Below, in pieces: positions 10,590-12,640 of a stretch of 12,640 nucleotides of DNA. The position numbers and the translations under genes were made by a program. Positions within the stretch are counted from its first letter, which is position 1; the number at the start of each line of letters is the position of its first letter. This DNA comes from JAVZGQ01 sp039000685 (lineage in GTDB: Archaea; Aenigmatarchaeota; Aenigmatarchaeia; CG10238-14; SCSR01), in assembly GCA_039000685.1 (NCBI GenBank), contig JAWBNW010000018.1:1-12640 (forward strand). The letters run 5' to 3'. The notes beneath the pieces were generated by a model. The model ran no database searches. It was not told the origin of the DNA and worked only from the letters and a program-made list of their open reading frames with translations.

Positions 10590-12640
10590 CTAGCTACTCC
10601 AATATTTTCTAGTCCTTATGAATCTTCTCTCTTCCTCCAGGATATCTCTCAAGAAATCATCTTCATCTCTGTGAAATCTCGCAAGAATTCTTTTTGCAGT
10701 TTCTGGTCCTACACCCCGAGCTGCTAAAGCTATTGCTGCCTTCTTCCCATAGACAAGGAAGAGATCTGCAGCTTGCCTTATCCTTTCAAATTTTCTCTTC
10801 TCCCCTTCAGTCAAAGTCCCTCTCAATTTCTTTTTCACAAGCTTTATTGCTTCCATGTTTCTTGGGTGAACTACAGCCAAAAGCTTTGCTTCACACTTCT
10901 TACACTTCACTTTATCAGAAATTTCTTTAACTAAGAAGCTTTGTTGCCATTGTCCACAGTTGACGCAAACAAGCTTCACGCTTGTGTTCAAAAGCCTTTT
11001 CTTGAAAAGTTCGAAGATTTCAAGTTCTGGTCTTGGAGGTCCAACAAGCTCTACAAACTCATGTCTCAAACCAATTTTTCCAAGAGGCGAAAGGCCCGGC
11101 TTAAATACGACTTCAATTTCCTTGTTTTGGATCTTCTTCAAAATTTCCGTGGCTTTTTCTATGTCAAGCTTTTCAGTTTCCAACTCTTTCAAAGTCTCCT
11201 TGTAGATTGGTGTGCCAATAAAACTTTCAACGATTTTTCCCAATCTCACTTTGCTGTAGTCAGCATCTTTTGCTATGGCCCCAAACCTCTTTGCCACATG
11301 CACAAACTTCCACTCGAACAAATTGCTCTTGCTCAAGTACATTTCAATGTAATTTCTCAAATGCTCTGGGTTTGTTTTGAAGAGAACTTCTTTCAAAAGC
11401 TCTAGAGCTTTGACCTGGAAGTGTAAGATTATTCGATAAGGGTCTGTTCTTAAACCGACAGAGCCAATCCTTGCTGTCAAAAGAGAAGATAAAAATCTGC
11501 CTAGAGTTTCATTCACGATAGATCCAAAACAAGCATGAATTATCACGGAATTTTCATGATCTTCTATCAGTATTGTCTTATCATCTGGCACTATACCATA
11601 CTTCTTCTGCTGTTTTATCGTCTTGATCATATTCTTGGCACAATTTTCGTCTATCGGATAAGCTGACAAGAGCAAGCTAACAATTTCACTTTCACTTTTT
11701 TCTTCCAAATATTCTGACAGAATTCCTCTCAACTTTCCAACTTCTTGTGCAACTTCAAAAGGAACCGGAATGAGCTCACCTTCCCATCCTGGTATGGCAG
11801 CCTCTATGTCCTCAACAGGCTCAACAAAAATTTTGTCTTCCTCAACTGAAATTATCTTGTAAGCTTCTCCTTTCAAGATGAAAGTTGTTCCTGGTTCAGC
11901 ATTTAGAGCTACAAACTCTTCATCTAGCACGCCAACAAAAGAATTGTCCAAACTGTTGAAAATTTTGAATTGTTTTGTGTCAGAAATTGTGGAAAGCTGG
12001 GTGAAATAATATTCAAAACCCCTCCTCTTCTTCTTGATTTCACCGTTCAAGAAAATTAGTCCAAGTTGTTGCAACTGTTTGCAAACTTCCAAAAATTCGG
12101 TGAAGCTAAGCTTTTGGTACGGATAAGCTCTTCTCACGAGCTCGTAAGCTTTTTGCTGCTCGATTTTCCAATTATCAAGAGTCAAGCCAACGAGCTGGTG
12201 AGCCAAAACATCGAAAGAATTTTCATGCAGCCTCAAGCTTTCAATTTCTTCCTTCAAAGCTTTTCTTGCTATCACAGCTGATTCAAAAACATCATCTTCA
12301 TCTGTTGCTATTATCATTCCTTTGCTTATTTTTTCGACACCATGTCCACTCCTTCCTATCCTTTGGATTGCTTGCGTTACTGTGCGAGGAGACATGTATT
12401 GAAGCACAAGATCAACACTTCCAATATCAATTCCCAATTGAAGCGAGGAAGTTGCTATTATGCTTTTGATCTTTTCTTCCTTGAATTCTTTCTCAGCTTT
12501 TATTCTAACTTCTTTGCTCAAGCTTGAATGGTGAACAGCTACAGGGAAATCTTTGTCCAAAGCTTTAATTCTTGAGGCTAAGATTTCGGCAAATTCTCTT
12601 GTGTTGGTGAAAGCTAAAACAGAGCGAGATTTCTTTATGA
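10590..12640 (-). CDS. Lhr-type DEAD/DEAH superfamily 2 helicase, 5' end cut by the window
   Basis: At least 682 residues are visible; the frame runs off the window, so RecA domain 1 with the Walker motifs is missing. The visible part starts with motif IV (SVLAFTNTREFAEILASRI). Motif V is IIATSSLQLGIDIGSVD and motif VI is QAIQRIGRSGHG. A winged helix and the beta-barrel domain typical of Lhr cores follow (GVLDEEFVALNAEPGTTFILKGEAYKI). The C-terminal part has a four-Cys zinc finger, CVNCGQW then CKKCEAK about 23 residues on, and a helix-hairpin-helix-like ARGVGPETAKRILARF near the end. Lhr proteins unwind DNA or RNA-DNA hybrids in repair or RNA processing. The zinc-finger type corresponds to one of the archaeal Lhr subgroups; I cannot assign which. 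It is convergent with the rhomboid cluster. Confidence 0.9.
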   Translation of the reverse strand, partial: IKKSRSVLAFTNTREFAEILASRIKALDKDFPVAVHHSSLSKEVRIKAEKEFKEEKIKSIIATSSLQLGIDIGSVDLVLQYMSPRTVTQAIQRIGRSGHGVEKISKGMIIATDEDDVFESAVIARKALKEEIESLRLHENSFDVLAHQLVGLTLDNWKIEQQKAYELVRRAYPYQKLSFTEFLEVCKQLQQLGLIFLNGEIKKKRRGFEYYFTQLSTISDTKQFKIFNSLDNSFVGVLDEEFVALNAEPGTTFILKGEAYKIISVEEDKIFVEPVEDIEAAIPGWEGELIPVPFEVAQEVGKLRGILSEYLEEKSESEIVSLLLSAYPIDENCAKNMIKTIKQQKKYGIVPDDKTILIEDHENSVIIHACFGSIVNETLGRFLSSLLTARIGSVGLRTDPYRIILHFQVKALELLKEVLFKTNPEHLRNYIEMYLSKSNLFEWKFVHVAKRFGAIAKDADYSKVRLGKIVESFIGTPIYKETLKELETEKLDIEKATEILKKIQNKEIEVVFKPGLSPLGKIGLRHEFVELVGPPRPELEIFELFKKRLLNTSVKLVCVNCGQWQQSFLVKEISDKVKCKKCEAKLLAVVHPRNMEAIKLVKKKLRGTLTEGEKRKFERIRQAADLFLVYGKKAAIALAARGVGPETAKRILARFHRDEDDFLRDILEEERRFIRTRKYWSS

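Overview
The window looks like the chromosome of an AT-rich archaeon that uses FtsZ. The evidence is archaeal-type FtsZ, a stand-alone Lrp/AsnC (RAM) domain, a PRC-barrel protein, an aKMT-like methyltransferase, an Lhr helicase, TATA-type promoters about 25 nt upstream of leaderless starts, and tRNA genes whose introns fit bulge-helix-bulge (BHB) splicing at non-canonical sites. FtsZ argues against most crenarchaea. Small introns at odd tRNA positions recall DPANN/ARMAN-like lineages with a broad-specificity splicing endonuclease. The lineage is inference; no marker here fixes it.

Layout. 1-1466: 3'-truncated ftsZ on the minus strand, with a structured upstream region holding two palindromes and a G-rich tandem repeat. 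1467-5384: an asparagine block on the minus strand. In transcription order it holds a truncated AsnRS paralogue that is probably an asparagine synthetase (AS-AR type), a frameshifted DUF1284-like gene, an odd tRNA with anticodon GTT, AsnRS, a 19-nt copy of a tRNA-Asn 5' end, a PD-(D/E)XK-like nuclease ORF, an intron-containing tRNA-Asn and a small winged-helix-like ORF. A RAM-domain gene diverges from the synthetase and could be its asparagine sensor. 5665-6865: PRC-barrel gene, tRNA-Ser(GCT) with a 13-nt intron, membrane-anchored methyltransferase, tRNA-Val(GAC), and convergent to it tRNA-Thr(GGT) with a 13-nt intron. 6843-7505: a LAGLIDADG nuclease ORF that reads into tRNA-Thr. 7619-10540: plus-strand cluster of thymidylate kinase, MgtC/DUF4010 membrane protein, rhomboid protease and a small Cys-rich membrane protein. 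10590-12640: 5'-truncated Lhr-type helicase on the minus strand.

The most interesting signal is the repeated association of nuclease ORFs with tRNA genes. Two unrelated nuclease types each lie directly upstream of a tRNA on the same strand and each has its stop codon inside the tRNA gene. Both host tRNAs carry tiny non-canonical introns. At tRNA-Asn a clean 19-nt copy of the tRNA 5' end remains on the far side of the nuclease gene, as expected if a mobile unit entered the D-loop and supplied a replacement 5' half. In both cases 5' maturation of the tRNA would remove the stop codon of the nuclease message, so one transcript could yield either product but not both intact.
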